From positions 1 through 64,000 of the forward strand of contig JAIROX010000004.1 in assembly GCA_031257295.1 (NCBI GenBank): a stretch of DNA of 64,000 bases. The letters are read 5' to 3'. The position numbers and the translations under genes are program-made. The notes under the pieces are model-generated. The model searched no databases. It was not told the origin of the DNA and saw only the letters and a program-made list of their open reading frames with translations. The stretch is from Candidatus Nomurabacteria bacterium. Its GTDB lineage: Bacteria > Patescibacteriota > Saccharimonadia > Saccharimonadales > Saccharimonadaceae. Below, piece by piece: positions 16,824 to 25,700 of this stretch. Within the stretch, counting starts at the first letter, position 1. Each line of letters opens with the position of its first letter.

Positions 16824-18023
16824 ATGAAGAAGTTCGTATACAAGGCCCGTGAAACAGCGACTGATAAGATTGTTAAGTCAACGGTTCAGGCTGAAAGCGA
16901 AAGCGCGGCTGGCAAGTTGCTAATTGAGCGTGGTTTGGCGCCAATCAGCTTGCACGAAGATCAGGGTGGTTTACTCCAAAAAATAAACGGCCGTATCCCG
17001 GTTAAGGATAAGATCGTGTTTACTAGGCAGCTGGCCACGCTAATTGGCGCTGGCCTGCCACTCACTCAAAGCTTGCATACAGTGTTAGACCAAACTCAGA
17101 ACAAAGCCTTCAAGGCCATTATTGAAGACATTGTTACTACAGTGGAAAGTGGTAAGTCACTCGGTGAATCATTCGGTAAGCATCCAGATGTTTTTAATAA
17201 AGTCTACCTATCTCTGGTTGCGGCTGGTGAAGTTTCGGGTACGCTAGACGATTCCTTGAAGCGCATTGCCGCACAGCAGGAAAAAGACGCTGCTATGATG
17301 AGCAAAATTAAAGGTGCCTTAACTTATCCTATTATTGTGGTGTTCGTCATCTTTGGCGTGATGGCATTTATGCTCTTCACAGTTGTGCCACAAGTAGAGA
17401 AGCTTTATGAAGACATGGGCGAGCAATTGCCATTCTTAACTCAAATCATGGTAGGTGCAGCTAACTTCTTACTCGGTTTTTGGTGGTTGGTGCTTATTAT
17501 GGTGGTTGGCTTAGTACTTGGCTTGCGTCAATACCTAAAGACTGAAAGTGGTATTAAATTCAGTGACACCTTCAAGCTTAATGTGCCTTTGTTCGGCGGG
17601 CTGTTCAAGCGCCTTTATATGGCTCGTTTTACTCGCACGGCCCAGACCTTATTGGCCACAGGCGTGGCCATGCTGGACACCTTGCACATCAGTGGTGAGG
17701 CCACCAGCAACACTATCGTGCAGCAAAGTATCGAAAATGCTGCCGAAAAGGTCAAAGCTGGTAAACCACTATCTGTAGCCATCAAAGACCAAGATTACAT
17801 CTTACCGCTGGTGCCACAGATGGCCGGTATAGGTGAGCAATCTGGTAAGATTGACGAAATGCTCGGTAAAGCTGCTCAGGTATATGAAGACGAACTCGAC
17901 GAGATGATTCGCACAATTTCCACCATGATCGAGCCTATCTTGATGGTGCTTTTAGCAGTTATGGCCGGTGGTATGATCGGCGCTATCCTGTTCCCAATCT
18001 ACGGTTTGGTTAACTCTGTTTAA
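16824..18023 (+). CDS. pilC: Type IV pilus inner-membrane platform protein PilC
   Basis: Polytopic core protein that links the ATPases to the growing pilus. The 399 residues have two GspF domains: one with FTRQLATLIGAGLPLTQSL before a first membrane pair (about 170-240), and a second with FTRTAQTLLATGVAMLDTL before the last membrane segment. The closing FPIYGLVNSV is typical (usually PIY). Its last 14 bases overlap the end of a gene on the opposite strand. Confidence 0.95.
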   Translation: MKKFVYKARETATDKIVKSTVQAESESAAGKLLIERGLAPISLHEDQGGLLQKINGRIPVKDKIVFTRQLATLIGAGLPLTQSLHTVLDQTQNKAFKAIIEDIVTTVESGKSLGESFGKHPDVFNKVYLSLVAAGEVSGTLDDSLKRIAAQQEKDAAMMSKIKGALTYPIIVVFVIFGVMAFMLFTVVPQVEKLYEDMGEQLPFLTQIMVGAANFLLGFWWLVLIMVVGLVLGLRQYLKTESGIKFSDTFKLNVPLFGGLFKRLYMARFTRTAQTLLATGVAMLDTLHISGEATSNTIVQQSIENAAEKVKAGKPLSVAIKDQDYILPLVPQMAGIGEQSGKIDEMLGKAAQVYEDELDEMIRTISTMIEPILMVLLAVMAGGMIGAILFPIYGLVNSV

Positions 18024-19644
18024 ACCAACGCTTAAGAAACTTGTGTCGTATTGATAGGTAACTCGTCTTAATTTTATCTATGGCTCTTGGTGATAGGTTA
18101 TAGATTGCTGGGGTCGCCAGCAAGATCATGAATGGAAAATAGTTAATGATATACCTGGGGCTTGCTTCCCATATCAATAGGAACGAGGCCAGGCCGAAAA
18201 CCGCTAAATATATTGTACATAAGTCTGTTGGCTGTTTTTTAGCCAGCGCCACTGACCTGGCACAACTTATAATAAACGCTATAACTATGAGAATGTAGGC
18301 TGCCTTAATGAAATTAGACGGTGTCAACGGATACCTTTTGCTGCCAACTATCATCCGCTGCAAACTAGAGGGCCTAAACTCATCTGTCGTGAGGCCGTTA
18401 TTGTTTAATCTGTCTCTTGCTTCTAGCCACGGCCTGCCCCATGTGCCAACTATCTTATCGTAAAAGAACTCCGGCAATGACCAGCCACGCACCTTCAGCC
18501 GCTCTTTTATTTCGTTGATATTATACTGAATCGCTTTGTCGCGGGAAGAGTGCGTGTAAGTGCTATCGTCGTCGTAGCCATTGAACTGGCCGTTTTTACC
18601 GCCTAAACCCATCATTATGTAATGAGTTGGTGGCATTGTAATGTGGCCAGGTGTGGCACGGTTATGGATATACTGGTCAGAAAGGGTAGAGTAGCCAACT
18701 AGCACAGGTGTTACAAGTGATATGATAACAGCCAGTGACACTAAGGCTTGTTTTAGACTGTGGGCTTTATCGTGGCGTATAAACATATCAATTACAATAG
18801 CGATGAGCATAATCGCAGCGTTGAACTTAATTAGTACCCCGATTATAGCCACTAACATCATGGATATTAAGAGCGCTAAATACCGTTTTTTGCTTTTACT
18901 GTCACGTAACTTGAGGTACAGATAAAACATCCCGACTACAAATGGCAATGAGAGCGTATCGGTATAAAATACCGGTACGTAGAGCAAAACTAAAGGTAGC
19001 ACAGAAACTGCAATAAACAATGACAAGATGGCCTTTCTAACCCCCCATAGCTTGCGGGCTATAAAATATAAGATTAACAACGCACTGTTTATGGCTAGTA
19101 TGTTTAAAGCGGTACCAACTGCTTGAAAGTTTGTGATCCCGGCTGCAGCGGCTAGCTTAAAGGCACCCCTTAGCATCACGAATACTGGTATATTATTTTG
19201 ACATTTATGCAGATAGTCGATAACAGGTTGACTGATAGGCGCACTAACAGAGTCAATAGCTCCAGTTGTGACCATATTAAAATCCCACAGACATATTTCG
19301 CGATCACCAATGGTGTGGCATTGCAGCTTGAGGGGCATGCTTATTTGGGTAGCAAAACCTACCTGGGCTAGTATCAATACAATAAAGAAGGTGATCAAGA
19401 ACTTTTTCTCGGTTACCACCTTGATAACCTTTGCCTTGTCGAGCTTGCGCGTTATCAGGCACCAAACTAGGACCAATATCAGTGCGTATATAGCTATGCT
19501 AAGTGTTTCGGCGATGAGTACAGTAATATTCTGGGGCTCTTTGAGGGGGTTAAAATAGAAGACTATTCTAATTAACACAACGCTAAAAAACACCGCTAGT
19601 AACATAGGCAACACCTTGCAGTACAAGTACCTTAACTTATCCAC
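18010..19644 (-). CDS. Polytopic membrane protein, GT-C glycosyltransferase-like, antisense within the pilus locus
   Basis: A 544-residue protein with about 10-12 hydrophobic segments and a large loop after the first three segments holding CHTIGDREICLWDFN. The middle has DTLSLPFVVGMFYLYLKLR, like the DP/DxLxxP-type helices of GT-C enzymes (GT39/PMT-like). The C-terminal soluble loop carries HYIMMGLGG and DKAIQYNINEIKERL. Enzymes of this fold use lipid-linked sugars on the outer face of the membrane. The gene is inverted between pilC and the major pilin, so pilin or surface glycosylation is a reasonable guess, not shown. The start is GTG 19644, 7 bases after a TGC-TAAACT -10 with no ribosome site. 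Confidence 0.6.
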   Translation of the reverse strand: MDKLRYLYCKVLPMLLAVFFSVVLIRIVFYFNPLKEPQNITVLIAETLSIAIYALILVLVWCLITRKLDKAKVIKVVTEKKFLITFFIVLILAQVGFATQISMPLKLQCHTIGDREICLWDFNMVTTGAIDSVSAPISQPVIDYLHKCQNNIPVFVMLRGAFKLAAAAGITNFQAVGTALNILAINSALLILYFIARKLWGVRKAILSLFIAVSVLPLVLLYVPVFYTDTLSLPFVVGMFYLYLKLRDSKSKKRYLALLISMMLVAIIGVLIKFNAAIMLIAIVIDMFIRHDKAHSLKQALVSLAVIISLVTPVLVGYSTLSDQYIHNRATPGHITMPPTHYIMMGLGGKNGQFNGYDDDSTYTHSSRDKAIQYNINEIKERLKVRGWSLPEFFYDKIVGTWGRPWLEARDRLNNNGLTTDEFRPSSLQRMIVGSKRYPLTPSNFIKAAYILIVIAFIISCARSVALAKKQPTDLCTIYLAVFGLASFLLIWEASPRYIINYFPFMILLATPAIYNLSPRAIDKIKTSYLSIRHKFLKRWFKQS

Positions 19645-19683
19645 ACATTTTAGTTTAGCATAAACAATTTACCATAAAAACGC

Positions 19684-19712
19684 TTGTAACTTCTAAGATA
19701 ATGCTATATGAT
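19684..19712 (+). promoter_or_regulatory. Promoter of the major pilin gene
   Basis: TTGTAA, a 17-base spacer, then TATGAT. The leader carries a small AAGC-GTTA-GCTT hairpin and ends with AAGGAG before the ATG, so unlike many genes here the pilin has a full ribosome site. Confidence 0.6.
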
Positions 19713-19757
19713 TATTCATAAGCGTTAGCTTCATGTTAAAACGTAAAAAGGAGTGGT

Positions 19758-20270
19758 ATGAAACAACGAGAAATATCAACTAAAAAAGGCTTTACTATCA
19801 TCGAGGTGGTCTTGGTACTGGCTATTGCTGGTCTTATCTTCTTGATGGTGTTCCTAGCTTTGCCTGCTTTGCAGCGTAATCAACGCGATACACAGCGTAA
19901 AGATGATGTGAGCATCGTGGGTTCAGCGGTGACGAACTACACCAGTAACAATAGGGGCAGCCTACCTGCTGCTGGCACATACACCTTGAGTAGCGGTACT
20001 TGGTCAACGGTAACCGGTGGAACTGGTTTTGCTAAATACATCAAAGAGGTGTCTAGCGCAGTGTCTGATATCGCAGTCCTGAGTGGTTCTGCTGCAACAA
20101 CTGCAGCCGTATCAGGTGCAACCGAGGAAAAAGTTGTTGTTGCTACTGGCGCACAGTGTGATACTGACGTGTCAAATGGCAAATACATTAAAGGTAGCTC
20201 AGCCCGCAAGAGTGCAGTTTTCATCAAACTTGAAAACGGTGACGGTGCTTTCTACTGCCAAGACGTATAG
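19758..20270 (+). CDS. pilA: Type IV major pilin (prepilin)
   Basis: Structural subunit of the pilus. The 170 residues begin with a 11-residue leader ending in KKG, followed by FTIIEVVLVLAIAGLIFL, the class III signal and the hydrophobic helix. The peptidase should cut after Gly11, leaving Phe1 and Glu5. The C-terminal domain has one pair of cysteines (QCDTD and FYCQDV) that could form the usual D-loop. It has its own promoter and a strong terminator, so it can be made in excess over the minor pilins. Confidence 0.92.
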   Translation: MKQREISTKKGFTIIEVVLVLAIAGLIFLMVFLALPALQRNQRDTQRKDDVSIVGSAVTNYTSNNRGSLPAAGTYTLSSGTWSTVTGGTGFAKYIKEVSSAVSDIAVLSGSAATTAAVSGATEEKVVVATGAQCDTDVSNGKYIKGSSARKSAVFIKLENGDGAFYCQDV

Positions 20271-20291
20271 TCTTAAGGTAGCACAGAAAAT

Positions 20292-20322
20292 AAATAACCC
20301 CTTTGAGGGGTTATTTATTTTT
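20292..20322 (+). terminator. Strong terminator after the major pilin
   Basis: AAATAACCCC, loop TTTGA, GGGGTTATTT, then ATTTTT: a 10-bp perfect stem. Confidence 0.9.
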
Positions 20323-20380
20323 AGCACTGCCCTCTATATCGTAAATGCTGCACGCATCAACTGTGCTAATATAGATCTAT

Positions 20381-21247
20381 ATGCTAGAGGTTATGACCAG
20401 TTTATTTCTGTTCGTGGTGGGCGCATGCCTAGGCAGCTTTGCCGTAGCACAGGTGTGGCGCCTGCGCGCCCGACAACTTGAGGGACTAAAGCAGGCCCAT
20501 AAAAAATACGATAAGGCTGAATATTCAAGACTACACAAACTAGTTGGCCACACAGTCCAGCGCGACCGTTCCGTCTGCCTAGCCTGCGGCTACCAGCTGC
20601 GTTGGCTCGACCTGCTACCAGTGGTAAGCTGGGCTCTTCTGAGAGGCAAGTGCCGCAAGTGCCGCAAGCCGATAGGCCTGGCGGAATTCGCGGCCGAAAT
20701 GCTGCTAGGCGCTCTATTCGTGGTCTCGTATCTATTTTGGCCGTATCAACTGGCCACAGTGCCGAGCATTATCGCCTTAGCGGTATGGTTTGTCTTGCTC
20801 ACCGCACTGGCTGTTTTGTTCATCTACGACCTAAAATGGTCGCAGATGCCGTCAAAACTATTGTATTTTTGCGTAGTTTGTGCTATAATATTCCTAATCT
20901 GTAATATCTTGCAGGGTAGTTTTGGTGTTGCCCAGATTCCCAGCTTAGTAGTCGCCCTGGTAGTCTTGCCGGGCCTCTACTTGGCACTCAACTTGGTATC
21001 TAAAGGCAAATGGGTGGGTGACGGCGATTACATTCTTGCCATCAGCCTGGCTCTAGTTTTGGCCAACTACTTTTCGGCCGTTATGACGCTGTTTCTAAGC
21101 AATCTGCTCGGATGCTTGGTTTACGTGTTCATTGCGCTAGCTAACAGGCAAAACCGGCCCAAGCGAATACCGTTCGGGCCACTACTGATAGTCGGCTTTT
21201 TGTTAGCGTTTTTCATAAACTGGGCCAGGCTAGGCTTAACTTTATAA
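20381..21247 (+). CDS. pilD: Prepilin peptidase PilD
   Basis: Membrane aspartyl protease that cuts prepilin leaders and methylates the new N-terminus. The 288 residues have a cytoplasmic zinc site of C66-x2-C69 and C91-x2-C94, as in TFPP proteins. The aspartates sit in IYDLKWSQMP and in VGDGDYILA (GxGD-type motif). About eight hydrophobic segments are visible. A TGC-TAATAT extended -10 sits 8 bases before the ATG and there is no ribosome site. Confidence 0.95.
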   Translation: MLEVMTSLFLFVVGACLGSFAVAQVWRLRARQLEGLKQAHKKYDKAEYSRLHKLVGHTVQRDRSVCLACGYQLRWLDLLPVVSWALLRGKCRKCRKPIGLAEFAAEMLLGALFVVSYLFWPYQLATVPSIIALAVWFVLLTALAVLFIYDLKWSQMPSKLLYFCVVCAIIFLICNILQGSFGVAQIPSLVVALVVLPGLYLALNLVSKGKWVGDGDYILAISLALVLANYFSAVMTLFLSNLLGCLVYVFIALANRQNRPKRIPFGPLLIVGFLLAFFINWARLGLTL

Positions 21248-21356
21248 AAAGTCCGTTTCATCTGTTGTATTTACTACGCTTATGCTATAATTTTACTTGA
21301 AAAAGTATAAGCTTTCTTGCCGTTGGTGGGCAAAAGCGGAGTGTTTTATCAAAACT

Positions 21357-22172
21357 ATGAGGTGTAAAAACTACAAACAAGCGTTCACGATAGTAGAGGT
21401 AATCTTGTTTTTGGCGGTGACAGGCTTGCTTTTTGTGGCCTTGCTTGGCGGTACGGCAGCTTCCGTGCGAAACCAGCGCTACAACGACAGTGTGGCGACG
21501 TTTAAAAACGCTATGCAAGAACAATATAGCCTAGTGTCGAATGTCCAAAATTCTAGGGATCTTGACCAAAGAATTATATGCGAAGAAAAAGATGGTGCTA
21601 TGGTGCCGGCGCCAAATGGCACAGCTGCTCCTGGTATGTCTAACTGTCTTATCTATGGTAGGGTCGTAGAATTTACTAATGGTGGATATGACTATAGGGC
21701 CGCCAATGTTATTGGTTTAGATATCAAGACTATTGAGTCTAACGAATTAAATGGTAAGACGGAAAAGCAGATCTTTGATAGAGTTAAGGTGTCTATTGAG
21801 ACGGCAAACGGCGTACCTGTTTTAGAGACTAAGCAGTTAGAGTGGGGAGCGCACTTACGCAAGCCTAGCTCTGAAGACGCGGCGGTTGGTGGCCTTCTGA
21901 TACTTCGCTCACCGCGTAGTGGATCAGTCTGGACATTCAATTTTGAGACCGCCCGTGATGAATCTAAGAACACCCTGGTTAGCTCATTGAATAGTTCAAC
22001 TAGCACAAAAAGAGACTTATGTGTCGCGTCACCAGATAGTAGCGCAGGTTCCGTAAGGGCAGTAGTAATTGGCTTGACTGGTGGTGCTAACTCGTCCGCA
22101 GTGCAGATAGCACCTCTTGATGCAACAGTTAATGGCGTTTCGCCAGTGGTATGCAATGGCAATAACATGTAA
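21357..22172 (+). CDS. Pseudopilin (minor pilin-like)
   Basis: A 271-residue protein with a short leader MRCKNYKQA, then FTIVEVILFLAVTGLLFVALL, the prepilin helix with Glu at +5. Ala replaces the usual Gly before the cut site, which may slow processing. The soluble part has several cysteines. The frame is open from TTG 21297, only 5 bases after a TATAAT, so a longer product from a leaderless mRNA is possible; I prefer ATG 21357 because prepilin leaders are short. It is the first of four genes that look like minor pilin and priming components. Confidence 0.8.
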   Translation: MRCKNYKQAFTIVEVILFLAVTGLLFVALLGGTAASVRNQRYNDSVATFKNAMQEQYSLVSNVQNSRDLDQRIICEEKDGAMVPAPNGTAAPGMSNCLIYGRVVEFTNGGYDYRAANVIGLDIKTIESNELNGKTEKQIFDRVKVSIETANGVPVLETKQLEWGAHLRKPSSEDAAVGGLLILRSPRSGSVWTFNFETARDESKNTLVSSLNSSTSTKRDLCVASPDSSAGSVRAVVIGLTGGANSSAVQIAPLDATVNGVSPVVCNGNNM

Positions 22173-23694
22173 AAAAGGCGACACTATCATAGAAGTCATG
22201 TTCGCTACGGCGGTATTTGCGCTGGTGGCGGTGCTTGGGTTAACACTAATGAACTCTGGCGTTTCAACCGCTCAGGCTTCGCTAGAAATAACCTTAGCTC
22301 GTGAGGCCGTCGACTCTCAAGCCGAAGCGCTCAGGATGATCCACAACGCCTATGCCGCGCAGGCCGGCAAGAAAGTTGTTGATAGTGGCACGGCTGCTCG
22401 GTGGTCAACAATAGACGGCCTAATACAGCCAGGCGGCACAGATATAGGCAGCCTAAATGATGAGGCTGGAGGCTGCAGTATACCAGATACTACTAAGAAA
22501 CGTTTCGTAGTTGATGTGCGGGATGACTTAAACATTATTAGCACTGCAGATGGAATAAAGCCAGCTAGCACTTTCCCGAGGCTCGTCTATGGCAATGATA
22601 GTAATAATATTGATAAGAGCGAAAACGGCAACGCCGGCAACACTAGTGGTGTGTGGGCTGAGGGTATTTGGATTCAGGCGGTTAAGTCGGTCAAGGACAC
22701 TGCTGGTAATTACCTAGCGATAGATTTTCATATTAGAACTTGCTGGGATTCTCCTGGGCGCAGTGCCCCTTCTACGATTGGCACGATAGTGCGGCTGTAT
22801 AATGTAGGCACCGATTTTGGTAGTGGTATAATTGGCGGCGGCCCGACTGAACCCACAACCCCCGTCGACGTTAATAAAGATTTTAGTTACACTGGCTCTG
22901 TCCAAACATATCATGTCGCTAAGACCGGTAAGTATAAGCTTGAAGTTTGGGGTGCACAATTTGTCGCTGACAGCAAATATGCTACCGTTAGCGGCGGAGG
23001 TGGTTATTCGACGGGCACTGTGGCATTATCTGTTGGTCAAGCGTTAGGTGTTTATGTTGGTGGATCGTCTGGGTTCAATGGTGGCACTGGTACTACTCCT
23101 GGGGCAGGTGCCACAGACATGAGATTAGATGGGAGCACATTATACCATAGAATTATTGTAGCCGGCGGTGCTGGTCGGTGCCAAGTAGTGGCAGGCTCTG
23201 GCACGTGTTCAGATGGTGGTGCAGGAGGGGGTTTGTCTGGCCTAAATGGTAAAATAATAGGAATGAATTGCAGTACCTGCGGTGACATAGTAAACCCTAC
23301 CGGTGGTACACAGGTATCGGCTGGCTCAAGCGGAACGTTTAGCGGTCTCAATGGTTCTGGCACTTTTGGCAGTGGTGGTGGCGAAGCCTATTTTGCTAAT
23401 GGCGGTGGCGGTGGTTGGTATGGCGGTAGTGCCGGCTGTAATACTCCTCAAAATGGAGTTATGTGTTTTGCTGCTGCCGCGGGCGGATCGGGTTGGATCT
23501 ATACAGCCGGTTCGTTTGCTGTGTGGCAAGCTGGTAATTCGGTAGACGCGGCTAAGTATCAGTTGTCCAGCGCTTATTACCTAACTAATGCTACAACTGC
23601 GTCTGGCAATACTGCTTTCCCAGCCCCAGGCGGTGGTAACGAAACTGGTCATAGCGGTAACGGATTTGCGAGGATAACATGGTTGGGGGTGTAA
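22156..23694 (+). CDS. Pseudopilin fused to a glycine-rich (PF12810-like) domain
   Basis: A 512-residue minor pilin-like protein. The leader MAITCKKG is followed by DTIIEVMFATAVFALVAVLG, a prepilin helix with Glu at +5 and Asp instead of Phe at +1. Residues of about 40-225 form a pilin-type domain. From about 240 the sequence becomes a glycine-rich repeat domain: YKLEVWGAQ, GGGGYSTGTVALSVGQ, ATDMRLDGSTLYHRIIVAGG, then WYGGSAGCNT. This matches the pattern of the Gly_rich family also seen in the protein at 62 kb. At a pilus tip it could act as the adhesive part. It overlaps the previous gene by 17 bases; the next gene starts at its stop (TAATG). Confidence 0.82.
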   Translation: MAITCKKGDTIIEVMFATAVFALVAVLGLTLMNSGVSTAQASLEITLAREAVDSQAEALRMIHNAYAAQAGKKVVDSGTAARWSTIDGLIQPGGTDIGSLNDEAGGCSIPDTTKKRFVVDVRDDLNIISTADGIKPASTFPRLVYGNDSNNIDKSENGNAGNTSGVWAEGIWIQAVKSVKDTAGNYLAIDFHIRTCWDSPGRSAPSTIGTIVRLYNVGTDFGSGIIGGGPTEPTTPVDVNKDFSYTGSVQTYHVAKTGKYKLEVWGAQFVADSKYATVSGGGGYSTGTVALSVGQALGVYVGGSSGFNGGTGTTPGAGATDMRLDGSTLYHRIIVAGGAGRCQVVAGSGTCSDGGAGGGLSGLNGKIIGMNCSTCGDIVNPTGGTQVSAGSSGTFSGLNGSGTFGSGGGEAYFANGGGGGWYGGSAGCNTPQNGVMCFAAAAGGSGWIYTAGSFAVWQAGNSVDAAKYQLSSAYYLTNATTASGNTAFPAPGGGNETGHSGNGFARITWLGV

Positions 23695-24431
23695 TGAAAG
23701 CCAAAAAAGGGTTTACTATTATTGAGCTAACGCTCGCTATGACATTTGTTTCCATACTTCTTATCACGGTTTTTATCTTAGTCATGCAAATCACCAAGAT
23801 ATACACTAAGGGCACATCCATTAAAGAGGTTAACTCGGTCGGTCGGTCATTGCTCAGCGATTTTAATCAGACTATAGGTGCCTCGCCAGTTAAGCCTGGG
23901 CTAGGAACTGACGGCAATAAGTATTTTATGATAGATGCAGCTAAAGCTGGCGGACGTTTCTGTACGGGTTCATACAGCTATATATGGAATAACGGTAAGA
24001 CGCTAACTGATATAAGGGACGGTGTTGCCAACGTGAAGGCAAATATGTTTAAGACTAGTAGCAGTAATGTACCGGTTCGTTTGCTCAAGGTAAGTGATTC
24101 AAGCCGAACTTATTGTAATAGTGGTGATGACGTCGTTACTATTGACGGGAGTAAGATTAACGCAACTGAGTTAATAAGTTCTAACGAGAGCGAAGTTGCT
24201 ATATATGACCTCTTTGTCTATAAACCGATCATAGACGATAGCGCTAACGCAAGTGGTCAGGCCCTGTACACACTTAGCTTTGTGCTTGGCACCCTAGGTA
24301 ACAATGTGGGTGAGGGCGGTTTGATTGACGGTAATAACCAGTGCAAAGCACCGAGTGACGCCGGATCAGACTTTAATTATTGTGCGATTAATAAATTTGA
24401 CCTATCAACTAGAGCAATGGGGAGCAACTAA
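23694..24431 (+). CDS. Pseudopilin (PulJ/PilW-like position)
   Basis: A 245-residue protein with leader MKAKKG, then FTIIELTLAMTFVSILLITVF, the prepilin helix with Glu at +5. The rest is a soluble domain with four cysteines (CTGSYSY, YCNSGDD, QCKAPS, YCAINK). It starts at the stop of the glycine-rich pseudopilin with GGGGGTG upstream, so expression is coupled. It is probably one of the minor pilins that prime assembly. Confidence 0.8.
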   Translation: MKAKKGFTIIELTLAMTFVSILLITVFILVMQITKIYTKGTSIKEVNSVGRSLLSDFNQTIGASPVKPGLGTDGNKYFMIDAAKAGGRFCTGSYSYIWNNGKTLTDIRDGVANVKANMFKTSSSNVPVRLLKVSDSSRTYCNSGDDVVTIDGSKINATELISSNESEVAIYDLFVYKPIIDDSANASGQALYTLSFVLGTLGNNVGEGGLIDGNNQCKAPSDAGSDFNYCAINKFDLSTRAMGSN

Positions 24432-24439
24432 AGGAGGAT

Positions 24440-25693
24440 ATGAGCATGCAAAAAACTTTCACTAAGTTTAAAGACGGGGCAGTGTCTATTTATGTTGTAA
24501 TATTTACAGCACTACTTGTCAGTATCATTACTATCAGCTTTGTGCGCATCATGGTGGGTGATCAAAGACAATCGACTAACGCTGATCTATCACAGTCTGC
24601 CTATGACTCAGCTCTAGCCGGTGTTGAAGACGCTAAACTGGCTCTTCTAAAGTTTAAGAAAGATTGCCAAATGAACAAGAATGCTTCAGCGGGTTGCACT
24701 ACGCTATATAATCAGATAGTTAGTAACGAGTGCAATCAGTTTAGGGAGGTGCTTGACGGTACTCAAACTACAAACAAAGAGATCACCGTTCAAAGAGACC
24801 AGGGTGCTGATAAGGATATGGACCAAGCTTACACTTGCGTAAAGGTGGCTTTGGAAACTGAGGACTACTTGGGCACACTGGGTCAGGGTCAGCCTTACTT
24901 GATTCCGTTGGTAGCGGAAATGAACGATAGTGGAGAAAGAAAGAAAATTGATACTATCGAGGTGTCGTGGTACGTCGAGGGGGATGCTGAAGCTGGTAAA
25001 ACTGGAATAGCGTCGCCGTTGGGTGCTAGCGCTGGTGTAAATCCCACTACTGAATCTAAGCCACTCCAGCAAACAGAAGAAAAATGGAACGGTAAAGAAA
25101 GTGGTAAGACTGCTCCTTCATTACTACGCTTTCAGTTGGTCCAAGCTGATAATAGCTTTACACTAGATAACTTTAATGGTGGTAACTCTGTTAACACCGA
25201 CCGCGGTACGATATTGTTGTATCCGATCGTTAGTGACACTGTTGTAACGGATATTTATGCTCTAGGCAAGTCAGCTGTTTATGGGCAAGTAGATGCGCCA
25301 ACTTACGCTAAATGTGGAAAAGATTTTAATAAGGTGTATGCTTGCACCGCTACGCTCAAGATGCCAGGCACTGTTGGCAACCAGAGCACGTCAACTATTT
25401 TCGCTAAGTTAACTGGTTATTATCATTCCTCAACAACATATAAGGTAATTATGAAGGGCGTCGATGGTAAGGTTATCAGATTTGATAGCGTGCAGCCATC
25501 CGTGGATGCTACTGGGCGTGCTAATGACTTGTATCGCCGTGTCGACTCTCGCATCCAAATGTATGGTGACGTTGTTCTGCCGGAATTTTCGGTTGATATG
25601 AGCGAAAAAGGTACTGCTAAAGGCCTATTCTGCAAAGGGCTGACTGTGACAGATAAAACTACAGATACTGGTAACACTGGTTGCGACAGCTAG
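24440..25693 (+). CDS. PilX-like pilus assembly protein
   Basis: A 417-residue protein with an N-terminal membrane helix (GAVSIYVVIFTALLVSIITI) and, after it, QSAYDSALAGVEDAKLALLKF. The latter resembles the PilX N-terminal pattern in which the first residues after the helix contain an A-x-x-G-x-E-D-A motif. No prepilin cut site with Glu+5 is visible. The long C-terminal part is soluble and ends with two cysteines. AGGAGG directly precedes ATG 24440. It closes the minor pilin operon. Confidence 0.7.
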   Translation: MSMQKTFTKFKDGAVSIYVVIFTALLVSIITISFVRIMVGDQRQSTNADLSQSAYDSALAGVEDAKLALLKFKKDCQMNKNASAGCTTLYNQIVSNECNQFREVLDGTQTTNKEITVQRDQGADKDMDQAYTCVKVALETEDYLGTLGQGQPYLIPLVAEMNDSGERKKIDTIEVSWYVEGDAEAGKTGIASPLGASAGVNPTTESKPLQQTEEKWNGKESGKTAPSLLRFQLVQADNSFTLDNFNGGNSVNTDRGTILLYPIVSDTVVTDIYALGKSAVYGQVDAPTYAKCGKDFNKVYACTATLKMPGTVGNQSTSTIFAKLTGYYHSSTTYKVIMKGVDGKVIRFDSVQPSVDATGRANDLYRRVDSRIQMYGDVVLPEFSVDMSEKGTAKGLFCKGLTVTDKTTDTGNTGCDS

Positions 25694-25700
25694 CGGCCCG

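Noticed and set aside
25681-25700. TAGCG/CGCTA palindrome between the pilus operon and xer as a terminator
   Set aside because: Only 5 bp and no T-run on either side.
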